From Cyclospora cayetanensis (Eukaryota > Apicomplexa > Conoidasida > Eucoccidiorida > Eimeriidae), in the NCBI RefSeq assembly GCF_002999335.1, contig NW_020312036.1, forward strand, positions 310,001 to 374,000: a DNA stretch of 64,000 nt, read 5' to 3'. This document shows positions 1 through 12,000 of the stretch, in pieces. Both the position numbers and the translations under genes were made by a program. Within the stretch, counting starts at the first letter, position 1. Each line of letters opens with the position of its first letter. The notes under the pieces were generated by a model. That model had not been told where the DNA came from, searched no databases, and was given only the letters and a program-made list of their open reading frames with translations.

Positions 1-1529
1 CCAAGAACTGTTATACAAGCAACTTGATACACTCTACCCATTTGGACTACAGGAGAGGATGAGGCATGGCTGAATGCTTGGGAAATAAGGGGATTCACGT
101 GGGAATAGCATTTGAATTATTCAAAGGATTGGGCGGAGACAGAGAGCGTAACTCATCTGCCGCTCCTCACGAATAGACTCTGCCTGTGATTTCATCTAAG
201 AGCAGTAAAGGTTGAACCTTAGTATTACTCGTACTCCTGTTACGCTGAGTCATCTTGTTTAACTTTGCAGCCTCAGAGGAGAAAGAGATTCTGTACCCCT
301 ACTGCACGTCGGGGACCTGCTGATAGTTGAGCTGGATACTACCAAAGCAGATTCGTAAGGCTCTGCTCCAGAGTAGTGAACAAGGGGGGAAAGCCTTCCT
401 TAACTTGTGAAGAGCCCCTAAGTGTGCATGGGTTTGAAGGTTCCTGAGGACTTCCTTCATTACGCAGCCTCCCACGATTCTTCAGCACTGTGAAGTTAAT
501 CCTCAGTCTTTCCCTCTGAGTTTCGTGAGAAGGCTCATGTTCACGCGAGGTGCATCTTGCCCCTAGTAGTGCTGGTAGCGGGGGCCCTTAGCGAGACAAG
601 CCCACTCTGGCACTTGGTTGTACAGAAGCTATATTTCATTAGGAAATAGTAGAAAACTGGCTACTTGGTTTAGCTACTCGAATATTTTCCTATTTCAGAG
701 TAGCATTAGGTCAATATGGTGTGTTCGTTTGCGCTGGAGGCTTTGCACAACACGTCTTGAATGCCGGGGAATTAGCGGGTGCAGCGATGCTCACCCTATA
801 TGTATTTATCCATCCATGACCAAAGCCTGATTGATGACGACATGGAAGCGCTAGAAGGAGCTCTCTTGGAAAATAATTTTCAGTGGAGCTTGTATTGCGT
901 GGCGGGCTAAGTGTCTTCCTACAGGCAGTAGAGATGGAGTGCTACAGGGCTCCCTACTGCATGGCTCCTCAAAGAAAACAGTGTCCTAGCTTTCTTATGG
1001 ATACAGCAGGGCAAGATAGTTTTTAGGACAGGCAGCCAATCGAAGGAGAGACAGCCTAGCCATCTCAAGCACCGGCATGTGCACCTGGGGAGCCCTTAAA
1101 AAGCGTATAGTAAAAAGTAAGCTTGTACAGGAGTAGACTGCCGGTGCAGTTACAGTTAAAGGAATAGGAGTAGAATGCATTCGACACATGAAGCCTAACA
1201 TTTTCCTTCATGAAAAGGGGTATCCTCGTAGTCGTGCTCAGGAGGGTGCGGCGGGACGGCATAATTTGTATCGTTTCCCTTCAGTAGGCCTAGTGGCCGC
1301 GTTTCCAGTTCATCTGCCTCCCTCGGTGGTTCCACTCTCGTGACTGCTTAGACGTGCAAACACACGAAGATGCCCCCGTACTGGAACCCCTAGTGTTTCA
1401 GCTGCACAACCAACAATCAGAGGATGAGGGAGCCGGGGATAGTTGAGTCGGCAACGCCAAGCTGAGCCACGTACACTGCCTGAAATAAGCCTATAGCCAC
1501 CATCAAAAGAAAAGTCAGTGGGGCTCGCA
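1..1529. other. Intergenic, no supported gene
   Basis: Only short open frames occur here, starting at non-ATG codons, with no recognisable domain and no convincing splice-linked coding segments. I see no tRNA-like fold other than the one that begins at 1530. The stretch probably carries the upstream region of that tRNA and flanking sequence of a gene to the left. Confidence 0.5.
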
Positions 1530-1601
1530 GGGCGGATGGTGTAGTGGTATCACGCCTGATTTGCATTCAGGAGGTCCCGGGATCAATCCCCGGTCCGTCC
1601 A
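1530..1601 (+). tRNA. tRNA-Ala: tRNA-Ala (anticodon UGC)
   Basis: A complete 72-nt cloverleaf can be drawn by hand. The acceptor stem pairs GGGCGGA with TCCGTCC, followed by discriminator A at 1601. The D-arm stem is GTG/CAC. The anticodon stem CCTGA/TCAGG encloses loop TTTGCAT, so the anticodon is TGC, which reads Ala GCA codons. The T-stem CCGGG/CCCGG closes the loop ATCAATC. The third acceptor pair is G3:U70, the classic identity element read by alanyl-tRNA synthetase, which independently supports the Ala assignment. No intron is present. GCA is heavily used in the poly-alanine tracts of neighbouring genes. Confidence 0.95.
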
Positions 1602-1602
1602 C

Positions 1603-1606
1603 TTTT
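1603..1606 (+). terminator. RNA polymerase III terminator (T4)
   Basis: A run of four T residues begins two bases after the discriminator base of the tRNA-Ala. This is the expected minimal Pol III termination signal. Confidence 0.7.
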
Positions 1607-2717
1607 CTCCCAGCTTTCTTGGCTTGGTTGTTCGTGTATATACGCGTTGGTGCATTCTTCATCAGATTTGTGCAGGAGTTGTGTTGTCAGTACTCGGAAT
1701 AAATTTATTGCGGCCCGGAGGCACGTCGATGCCTCTGCACTGTAGCCACGCGTTTGGCAACAAGGGGAACGCATCCACGTGAAGATTGTCGTCCTCTTCC
1801 GTTTCTGCACAGCCGTATCTTTAAGAGGAATCAATGGCTGCAAATTGTTTAGACACTGAGAAGGCAGCAGTTAGTCTTGCAGGTGGTTGCTTGCCTGTCC
1901 TGTGAGCGAACGGGTAGGGAGGGTCCCTGGGGGCCCCTCGCGGGTACCCACACGGTTATCAGCGGCACTCATGCTCTTCCTTCCCCTAAATGTCCTATAC
2001 AGGATGCTACATGCAATTCGTGTGGCTAGGAGTCGATGATCTGGTTTCCCCGGAATCCCGCGCCACAGACACCGCGCATGCCCGCGAGCAGCTGTGGAGC
2101 GGTTCCGCTCTTTCTTGATCGTATGGCTTCTTGGTGTCTGCGCAGTTAGAAGCTGATGCCGAACCCCGCATCGCTGGGGCTGTAGGCGTGGCTGCTGTTG
2201 AATCGGAGATGGATGCGTAACTTGGAGGTGGTGGTGACGGTGGGCGTTGTGGTGGCGTATTCGTGAGTGCCCAGCGACTCGGACGATCGGCCGGGCTGCA
2301 TGCAGAAGCCTCCCGCACTGGTGCTTCTTGGAGCGCCGCCTTCGTGGGCCGTTCTCTCTCCAAAACCTCTTTAGGGAGGCTCGGGGCGGGTCAGGACTTA
2401 AGGGATACCGGCAGCGCCCCCCTACTTCTTCTCGAGTGGATGCATTGGGACGCTTTGGCACACCCTTGACTGCCCTTTTATGGCACAAAGACCATGAAGC
2501 AGAGGAATCCGGTACGGCCTCGAGCGGCCTTCCTGCAGCGACTCCTTTTTTGGAGAAGGGGGAGGGGGGAGGGAAAGGCACCGAGGGTGTCAAGGGCCTC
2601 GGTAGCGCCTCAGCGCCATTAGTTTTGATCCGAAGATCACAAAGTGACCATTTAGTTCTTCTGGCTGTCAGTGTTGCTCTGGAGCAGCCTGTCTTCAGAT
2701 CCCTTTCCAAGTTGCTC
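1607..2717. other. Intergenic / 5' flank of SSL1
   Basis: Long frames overlap here on both strands, including a 313-codon Arg/Ser-rich one on the minus strand. None resembles a known protein, and the sequence is G+C-rich enough to give chance frames. The right part is probably the promoter and 5' untranslated region of the SSL1 gene; an untranslated exon is possible. Confidence 0.4.
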
Positions 2718-5700
2718 ATGGTGCGGTTGTCGGGTGCAGCCCTGTGAGAGTCTTTTTTTTTTTTCTCTCTCTCTCTCTCTCGTGCTTCTACTGCCTTCGA
2801 TCTTTCACGCACAGGGGCTTTACAAAGCTACTAAGTGGACGTGGACGGTTTGCTAGTTCGGCCTGTCTGCTGCGCGTGCTGCGATGCCTGCAGGCGGATT
2901 ACCCGTCAGTGGACGAAGTCCTTCAGGGCCTGGAAGGCAACGCGACAGCGAGCGCAACTGCTCTCGAGCAGGATATCTACGGGCAGTACGCCTGGGAAAG
3001 GGAAGTTGAAAGGTGTGCCTGCTCATGGAGGCGCCTCACTTCTCTGGGCCCGCTTCACTTTCCTTGCCCTTTTCCCTGTTGCATATCGTTCGGAGGCGTT
3101 TTTCGTGCAGAACTTCAAGATAAGGCAGGGCTTAGCTTTTACCAGCTGTAGCGGCACGCTCGGCCATGCCACCAGCATGCACTGTGCGCCTATGACAGAC
3201 AGGGGAGGCGGTCCGGTTTGGTGCATCCGGGAGGCTGTGCAAGGCGCGCACACTGTTTGCTGCAGGTCATGGGAATGCGTGGTTGAGGCTGAAGGGCAGC
3301 TGCGACTTGTGGGGGGAGAAGAGAGCGGCGTGGAGGACCGGCAAGGACCCCCGAGAGACTCCCACATCAAGCGGGCTCTTCTCAGGCAAGTTCAGTAGCT
3401 TTCCAGCCCTCGTGCATGTATTCGCCTTTATAGGCGGCGCAGCAGCCTCTGCTTATTGAGAGCAGAAGCGCATGTGCAGCAGTCCGGGTGCACTGATGCG
3501 CTCCAAGGACTGACCACTCAGTGTGCAATTTTGTGCAAAGCTGAGACGCCTTTTGCGTGGATATCTCTTGCCCACTAAGGGCGAAAGAGGGAGGGCTTTT
3601 TGGTTTTTAGCGACAAAGCCCTGGCCGTGGTGGTGGAGTGAGGGGTGGGGACGGACGGAACATGACACATGGAGGAGCACACGGGAACGCGGGGTAACTC
3701 TCTTGGCTGGGTGTGCCACAGCTACGAGGTGGGGTCTGTGTGGTGGGCTGCTCGTGAACGGCCCTGAGGAGTGTGGCTAGCTGGACGCATCACGCTCAGG
3801 AGTACACGGTGCTGTTTGAGGGGCGCTTCAGGAGTTTAGTAATTCTCATAGACGCAACTGATGCCATGCGGGAGACGGACTTCAAGCCGGACCGCCTGAC
3901 CTGCGCTACGCAGTTGCTAGAGGTAATGTTTGTGTTTGCGCTGTCTTTGGAGCCCTCGCGGTACTCTGCCCTGCAGTCCTTATGCATAGCAGTGCAGGCA
4001 TTGCTCGCAATAAAAGCGCGCTGTTTTGCGTAGCTTTACGTTACAGCGAGGCAGTCCCAAGACTGAGGCCGCTGCGTGACTTCGAAGCTTGGGGTTCCCG
4101 CTTTTTTTGGGTGCGTTTGCTCCTTAGGATTTCCTTGAGTCATTTCTTCTCCAGAATCCTCTGGCTCAAATAGCGCTGGTGTTCATGGCGGATGCCGCAG
4201 CAGAGGTCCTTTGCCCAGCAGCTGCCGCTGTTGCCGCGGAAGCCTCTCCTGCAGCTCTGGGAGCTCCCAGTTCGACTCCCGGAGCAAGCTCTTTGACGAT
4301 AGGGACGTCCAGCTACTTCAGCAGCAACGTGGAGGAGCTGGTGACGGCGTTGGTGGCTCGCAGACGCCGCAGGAACTTCCCCACTGCCCACGCGCCGTCC
4401 CTCAAGAACGGCCTAGATGTAGGGTCTTATTGGCGTGCGGCTGCAAGCGTGGCGCCAGTTTCGCGGATGGATGACGCTGGATTGTGTGACCCATGGGAAC
4501 CTGTGAAAATGCGCAGTCTTCCGCGTCCTCTCGCCTTCGGCCCTTGCCGAATTCACGTACAGGGTGACTCTGCTCTCCCTGCTTTGTGGTATGTGTGTGT
4601 TTGGCTGCAGAGGGCTCGTGCCCTCCTAGGAGCTGTCCCTCCCTACTGTACACGTGAGGTTCTGGTGCTGTATGGATCCATTCGCACGTGTGATGTGGGG
4701 TGCGTTCCAGCCTCTAAGCTTGACCTTTCTCGTCTTTTCGGCTGTTCTCCCGAGCTAGGGAGCTCTTCCCTTCGCGATTCTCCCCCCTTCGTCCCCCCTC
4801 GTTTTTCTTTCATCGCACCTGCACGGAGTGAATCACCTAGCGAGCTAGCCGAGCAACACGAGGGTGCACGGAAGGGCGGCCACGTTAGCGGCAGCTGATA
4901 CTTTGGGCCTCTCTGCTTTCTGCGGAGCGAAATAATTTTGTCGAAACCAACACCCCCGCTCCCCTGTGGGGACAGGTCCCTGGCAGCGGCTGATGAAGTC
5001 TTCGTAGCAGCTCCCCGGACCAACTTCTGCCTGAGGGGCCGACCTCCTTGTTCTGTGCGTTCCAGAAGCATTGAAGAATCCATTGAAGAGCTTAAAAAGA
5101 TGCGAGCACGCTGCTCCATCGTTAGTCTCTCCCCGGAGGTCCACATAGTCAAGGTGAGCGAGGGCTGCTCTGGAGAGGGGCCAAGGGGTTGGGTTGAGGG
5201 TGCACTTTTCTTAGGGTCTTCAAGGCGTCTTTTGAGGTTGATGAACGCCGCTAGCTTGGACGCGAGCGTGCCGGAGGGGTAGATCAACGAGAGGAAATGC
5301 GGTAATGGATGCGCAGTGTTTAATTTTATCCGGAAGGTCCTTGCGGTTCCTCCCCTTAAGCCGTGTATCCGTGCGAACGTTGGAGAGGGTTTAAGGGTTC
5401 GTGAGGCTAAATGGGCAGGTTAGGCTTCCATTTGGCAGGGAAAGGGGGTGGGGAGTTCTTCGCATGAGGATGCCGCCGAGTCTCCGGTATGTGCGCGGCT
5501 CAGGCTCTGGCCACTCAAACGGATGGCAGTTTCGGGGTGGCGCTTCATAGAGACCACCTGCGTTCACTGCTGATGCAGCACACGCAACCTCCTGCATGGT
5601 GGGACTCCTCTTCACACGTCGCCTAAAGCTCTGCCCTTTGTTTTGCCATTCACAATGGCGATGACGACTTCGGCAGACGGATGCTGCCCTGCGGGAGCGC

Positions 5701-6966
5701 TCCGTGCTGGATAAGGCGTGTAGTGTGGGATGCCCTCCTTGTGTTGCAGAACGCAGAGACTTTGCTGTGAGGGAAGAAACCGTTGCGGCGGTGTGGTTTC
5801 TCTTGCGGCTCCGCAGGCTGGAAGGCCTGCAGCCTTGTTTGATTCGCGTAGGGTTTCCATCGTTCAAGGAATCTTCCACTGCTGCCTTGTGCAGCTGCCA
5901 CAGCCTGCCTCGCTTTCGGACATACACGTGCCCCCTCTGCAGCGCCAAGCTTTGCGATGTGCCTTGCAGCTGTTTGGTAGGTCGAATGCCTTGGGCTGTC
6001 GCTCCTAGACGCGACGCTCTACGCACTCTGTCTCGGTCTGTAGGGAAGGGTCGAAGGGCAGTGTTGGCGTGGGGTGCCTGCTAGCCGCTGTGCTGCGCTT
6101 GTTGCTTTGCGGCGCCTTTGGGATCGGCAACGTCAAAGCTGTCCTTTGCACCTTCTGTGGATCCTTCTGCGTCTCCCAGTGCTGCTCCTTGCATCTCCTG
6201 TCCCCCGCGGACGTCTCCCGCTCCTTCCACAGCCTCTGCCTTCCGGAAGCCTTCGAGCCTGTAAGGGGTTTCCTTTCCAGCCTTCGTCCCTCTTTTGCCG
6301 CTTCTTCAGCAACAACACCCCTGCAACCGCGACTTCTGCGGGCCTGGGGGGTGGCAGGTGCTGCTTATTAAAAGCAGACGGCAGTGGAACTGCACGCCCG
6401 CGCCAGCTGCTGCCTTCCCATTGCGTGCGGCCGCAGGTAAAGGCGATCGCCGAGGGAGCCAAGTGCTGTTGCTGCCACCAACTCCTTGAAAGAGGTCTGT
6501 CACACGCTGCCGAGTCGGTCATGCTTCTTCGTAATCTTCTTAAGGTCCAGGTGGCCGACAACGCCGGGCTATAGTCTGCACGCCTCGCGCCCATGGGGCG
6601 TCTTGCACGCTGAATTTTACCAGGGGTGCTCTCCTTGGGGGCTCTGTGTGTACACGCAGTTTTCCAGTCGTATTCGATGGGTGTGCTGCGGTGCAGCATC
6701 GCGATGTCCTGACTGTAGGAACGTCTTTTGCAGGTACAGTGCGCCGAGTTACGCTTGCCAGACATAGGAAAGCGCAGGCAGGAGAGGCACACGTGGTGTA
6801 GGGTATAAGGACATTGTGGGGTGCGTGCTGCAGGGAATGCGACATTTTTAGCCATGAGCAGCTGCGACACTGCCCGTTCTGCGTGATGGACGACATTGCC
6901 AACATCGGAGACGCCCCAGACTCCTCTATGCCCACAAAGGGAGGGCCTAGCAACACACGAGCTTAG
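2718..6966 (+). CDS. SSL1: TFIIH core subunit SSL1/p44 (GTF2H2), multi-exon
   Basis: This is the p44 subunit of TFIIH, which activates the XPD helicase in transcription initiation and nucleotide excision repair in the nucleus. Exons phased by hand: 2718-2743 (tentative start), 2815-3012, 3266-3385, 3781-3922, 4155-4418, 4611-4699, 5066-5153, about 5750-5976, 6180-6260, 6437-6494, 6697-6733, 6834-6966. Joined, they give the p44 order. First comes YAWEREVERSWE. Next is the vWA domain with IDATDAMRETDFKPDRLTC, NPLAQIALVFMAD, TREVLVLYGSIRTCD and SIVSLSPEV. Then come the zinc ribbon TCPLCSAKLCDVP and the C-terminal C4/RING-like CRNVFCRECDIFSHEQL with HCPFC. The protein is about 487 aa, near the family norm. 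The intron after 3385 starts with GC, not GT. Entry into the exon near 5750 is off by one base in phase, so there is either a missed microexon or a sequence error. The convergent neighbour is beta-adaptin. Confidence 0.93.
2753..2780 (+). repeat. Poly-T/(CT)n tract in SSL1 intron 1
   Basis: Twelve T residues are followed by about eight CT units, ending 34 bases before the AG acceptor at 2813-2814. It works as a long polypyrimidine tract for the acceptor and is a likely length-variable microsatellite. Confidence 0.8.
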
Positions 6967-9026
6967 TGCGCTGCAACGGGAATTGCACTAGAGTGCTGTT
7001 GAGCGATTGCCGCTTCGTGCTACTGGTGGGGCAAGGGAAAAGGATATATGCAGCACCCAACGTAGCAGGCAGTTGCGGCACCAAGGTTGAAGCACGCACG
7101 GGCCTCAGTGTAATCGGCACTGCATGCGAATGCCAGAACATGTGCGACTGAGAAAGGTCACTGACACAAGCCTCCGAGGACAGCATAGATGGGCTTTTAC
7201 ACATGAAAGCTGCACTTTGTCTGCTGCCATGGCAAGCTGGCTAATTGTGCTTCACAGCTCTGGAAAGCTCAGTCATTGTGGTTGGATCGCCTAGATTCAC
7301 GGAATGTAGAGGCGGTTCTGGGTTAGCTCGGCAGTGGCACTCTGGGCTTCTGAAGGCGATTTTTAATGTGTTGGCCCTTTGAAAGCACGAAAAGAAGGCT
7401 TCATAGGAACGCTCTAGACATTTCTAGTTCCTTGCAAGATGACTGCTTTTGCGTAGTTGTTTGCAGTACCTCTAGCGATAACGTCTAGCCGAGACAGGGC
7501 TGATTGTCCCTCTCAATTCTAAACACTTACCCTGATATCCCCATCTCTGTTGTATGCAGTTGCAGTCCTAATGGGTGGCATTCTCGCGCCAACTAGTTTT
7601 GCAGACGCAGACGGTAGTTAAAGCTCTTTTATAACCTTTTGTGGACCAATGCGTTAGCCCAACCAAGAGGACCTTTCGAGTGTGCAAGCGCGATTCGGCG
7701 ACTGCCAGAACCCCATGCCATCAGGCGGACGCCGGCAGCCTCGCCATGATGCCCAAACTTACGCGCAGCGGAAAACATATTCCACCAAGTCGCTCGAGGC
7801 CTGTGGTTCCCACTAGCTTAAGGCCTCCCGCGCACAGAATGCACAGCAGGCCCCCTCATGTACCTGGAAAAAATTTTAACGCATGCCACCAGAGTCAGCT
7901 ACTCACGCACCCGCGGAAGCACTTCTGTCTGCAGCACCTTGTGGGCGTCCTCCGTTCAGCAGGGTCATGTTCAGGTAGACCCGAGTGCATTTTGTGTGGA
8001 TGGTGTTCATGAGTGCACTGTTCCGCCGAAGAAAACGTTCCATGGTATAGCTACTGCAGGATCCCTGCGTTAAAAAAAGTCGGAGTTTTTCCGCGACCGA
8101 AAGCCTTGTTTTATGTTTGCGCTTGACAAACCCCAAGCCATGTTTAATAAGGCCCAGCCTCGTGCAGCTTCCACGGCACGCAGCTTGGCGCCACCTTGCC
8201 GTTCTAATCAAGCAAGAACCACCCCTGAAAGGTATCTTGCAATTACAGTTTTCTCCGAGAAACGAGTCACAGAGGACTCCAGATCTCATCGTGCGTCTGG
8301 TCTGGTGTTTGCCGTAACCTATCTGCACTGTTAGAGTATCATCCTGTGTATCGTAACGATTGCTGTGTTTGAGTCGATTTCGTCCTCCTCTTTGTCTCGT
8401 GTCAACTTTTGCACATGCCTTTCCTGCTTCCTCTGCGTTCTTCCGACTATGTGGGACCGTCTAAGTGCGCCGGTAGTCAAGGTTCGGCCCCTTTCATCCC
8501 TGCCCTAGTCTCCTCCGTTGCATCCCTCGTCGAAGGCTTTCTACAGCTACATGGCGCATTCCTCGGAACGAATCGCATACTTCGTTGCAGAATGGCGTCA
8601 ATTCCTGTTGAAGGAACGTGAGTTGCTGTTGATTCCAAAGCCAGACGAGAAAGCAATACGCTGCCAGAATCACTGCAAACCAACGTTGTGAGGACGGAGT
8701 TGAGGCTCCGTGCCACACAAGTCCAACAGAACAGGTACTGCCTGATGGGCGTGCAAAAGCGTATAGCTCCTCAAACCACTTCGCTACGCATGCAGGTTCT
8801 CTTCTAAGCCTCCCTATCCCGAAGCGTGCTGCAGAGAACCCAGTGTGTATGCATCGAGACCAGCCAACTTGTGCGCTCTGGTGTCTCTCCAGCTACTCAG
8901 GAACAAACTCAAGCTCTGTAAAAACTGCAACCCAACGGGACTTCTTCGTGTGCCTCTCCCCCCGAAAACGTAAATGTGGTGCGCGTGTGAAAGCATCTGC
9001 GGCGCTCTAAAACGGGCAAGGAGGAA
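6967..9026. other. Convergent intergenic region
   Basis: These 2 kb lie between the 3' ends of SSL1 (+) and beta-adaptin (-). Open frames are short (no more than 141 codons), lack family resemblance and do not link through splice sites. They should contain both 3' untranslated regions and polyadenylation sites. Nothing else was recognised. Confidence 0.5.
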
Positions 9027-12000
9027 TCAAGCCAAAAGACCTAAGGTGGACGCTACGAGATGCTCAAAGAGGGGAACCTGCAACAACACGTAGCGCACCA
9101 GAATGCACCAACGGTCAGAAAGGTGTGCAGGCCACCCTCCAACTCGCAGAATTTGCCTAACGTCGGACTCCAACACACGCGAAAAATCATGCGCTAGCCC
9201 ACAGCCCGAACGGCGTCTGCTGGATCAGCAGACTCAAAGGCGCTACACGCTCACCAGAGCAGCCACTTCCGTGCGAATAACCACCTTCGTCATCGGGCTG
9301 CCTCTCTGCATCGATAACTCTAACAGCACCAACAGATTGTTAGTGGTGACAGCCGAAAAGTAGATGGCATCCTGCAGAACCGCCACACAACGCGCATTCG
9401 CACTTTCCTGTGGGTTAGCTCCACAAGTTATTTAGCCTCCTCTGTCTTCTCCCTTCTGCTCAACGGCGGTCTCAAACACGAACCGTCGGACCACACACAC
9501 TTCACCCGAATTCGAAGCCACAGAGCCCTCAAGCACAGGTTTGCAACCGCCTTCCTGGGACCTTGAGATCTGTGTAAAGGTCAAAAGGGGGCTAGGGAGA
9601 TGCAGCAGACGTGAGGGCAGCCTGGGCAGGAGGTGAGCAGCTCCTTACGTAGGTGTCTGTGGCACGCTGAGCGACCAGGAAGACTCTTTGCTGCTTCAAC
9701 AGGGAAGTCGCATCCTGAGGGCTGAGAGGCTTTGCCAGTTGGCGAGTCGTGGAGCCCTGTCGATCAAAAAAAACACTCACATGCCCCTCTATGCATATGT
9801 GTGTCCATCTCTAACGTTTGTGCGGCCTATACGGCCTGTGGGCAAGCGGTACTGCTAAAGCTTTCAGACGCAGGCATGCATGCAAGCGCCACAAAGGCGT
9901 GCATATGTACAAATATTTGTACATATATTCACAAGTTGCAACAGTACATTAAGCCATCTCGATATTAATATAGCCAATGCATGCACGCACGGATGCAAGC
10001 ACTCGTCATACACTTTTTTTGGTATCTAAACACATACATCGCAGCCAGCAGGATGCCCATTAGAACCTTTCTATGCACGAGAATTGACGAAATAGGCAGC
10101 ATATGCCTCCCACATCTGCTAGCTCGCCAAGCAATATGAAACGAACACTCAAAAAACCATCTGCTTCGGACAGTCGACGACGCATGCGGATTCACCGTTT
10201 ACACTGCTGCGTATCTAAATTCTCACAGATACTCCCATAGAGCGTAAGCCCAACGCACAATTAATAAGAAATTGTGCGCTTAGCCCCTAGGTTTACATAG
10301 TGGTGTTACGGGCACGCGTAGATACATGCGTAGGCCTCTGCAGATTTGATATGCATACACAAGTACTTGTGCTTTTCACGCTCAGCGAAGCGCCTAGCCC
10401 ACCTGTTTAGCTTCGCCGAGCGCTTGCCAGTGCTGGCGGAAGAGCTCCTTGTGGATAGGCCCGCGTTCCTCAAGAACTTCGGCTAATGAGTACGATACCG
10501 AGAAGTAAAAGATGTCCAAGGAGCACTTCACTGCTACCTGAGACACGCATTTCAACGGCCGAAGCATTTAAAAAAGACTCCAATGGGGCCTCGTCCTCCT
10601 ACCTACATAGCAGAGGATGCGATGGGATGCGAGCCAAAAGGCTGACCTGAAAGACACACAAGCGGCAGCTTCCCGTGCGCCCCATGGTAAACTCGACCCC
10701 ACACGCGCGGTGCATGCATGCATGCATGCATGTCAGGTGAGTTCAGCATGTGTGCCCGTTGCTGCCCGTGCTGTGCGAATGCTGCGTTGAAAGGACGGTA
10801 GGGGAATAGCAAGACATGCTTGCCTACCTGGATGAAGAGTGGGGATGTCGGAGGGGAGTTGGAGTTGAGCTGGTTGGGCAACACGGTGAGGACCGTGTCT
10901 GCTGACGTTCCTGGTGCAAGGACTGGGAGGGTAAGGGGCCCCCCAGGAGCCAAGCCGAAGGAATTTTTGTTGAATTGAAGGGCAAAGTCGCTAAGGGGAG
11001 CTCCAGTCCGGTTGGTGGCCCTTAGATACAGCTGCAACGAGCCTGGAAACACCAGAAAAAAGCAGCATTTGAGCTAGAAAAGGATGCACAGTAGCGATAG
11101 TAAGAAACGACTGCCATACACACCTACATACACACACAGACAGGGAGAGTAAGCTTCTCCTACAACACTGCGCAATAAATTGCTTCAGGCTGGGGCTTGT
11201 CAGTCGAAACGGATTTGACGTGTACACACGTATACGACCCGCTATAGCGGCGTCCTCTTTGAAACAGCCCATAAATTGGAATAACATACCGCCTTCTGGT
11301 TTGCGTAAAGCCGCGCGAATCTCTAGGCCGCGCTGCTGCCGTGAGCCGGGTGTCTCTGCCGTTAGCACCACTGGAGGGGGCTCAGGGCATTTCTATTGTT
11401 GTTGCAAAGAGGCGCACCAGCAAGCGACAACCACAAAAAAGGACGTTCAGTCTGCCGGTTGGCCACAAAAGAGCTCTATTATAGACAGACAGCAGAGACA
11501 GAGAGGGAGATAGAGCGAGAGAGAGATAGGGAGTGAGAGAAATATAGAAGACGGCCACCAGTTCTGTTGACACCTCTATGCCTAAATAGAGCAAAAAGTT
11601 TCGTTTATTCAAAAGTGGCGAGGGTCGCACCGAGACGCCCATTGAAGCCGACGAGGATTCCGACAAATCCAACAAGTCTACTGGGCCACTGTCGCTGCTG
11701 CTGCACATGCAATGCCCGCAAATCAAGCAGTTAGAGAGCACAGACAGTCGCGAAGTGCTGACAGGCGCATGCAGTTTTTGAAGCCCCCCCGAATGGATCA
11801 GGAAAAGCAGACGGCCAAAAGGCCAACTGAGGAGTCCAGGAGGCTGTTTTCCGCTCACGAGTCAGAGTTGGAGTGGTCGCTTCGGCTCCTGCTGCTGCTG
11901 CTGCTGCTGCGAGCTGAGCTATCGTTCTTGTGCTGCTGCTCTTGCTGCTCGATTGCGCGCCTTGCTCTCTCCACGGTCTGCCTTCCAGATTCTTCCTCCG

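Noticed and set aside
1871..2812. 313-codon minus-strand frame rich in Arg, Ser and Pro
   Set aside because: No ATG-anchored domain or family resemblance. It overlaps the tentative SSL1 first exon and its GC-rich 5' flank, so it is most likely a chance frame.
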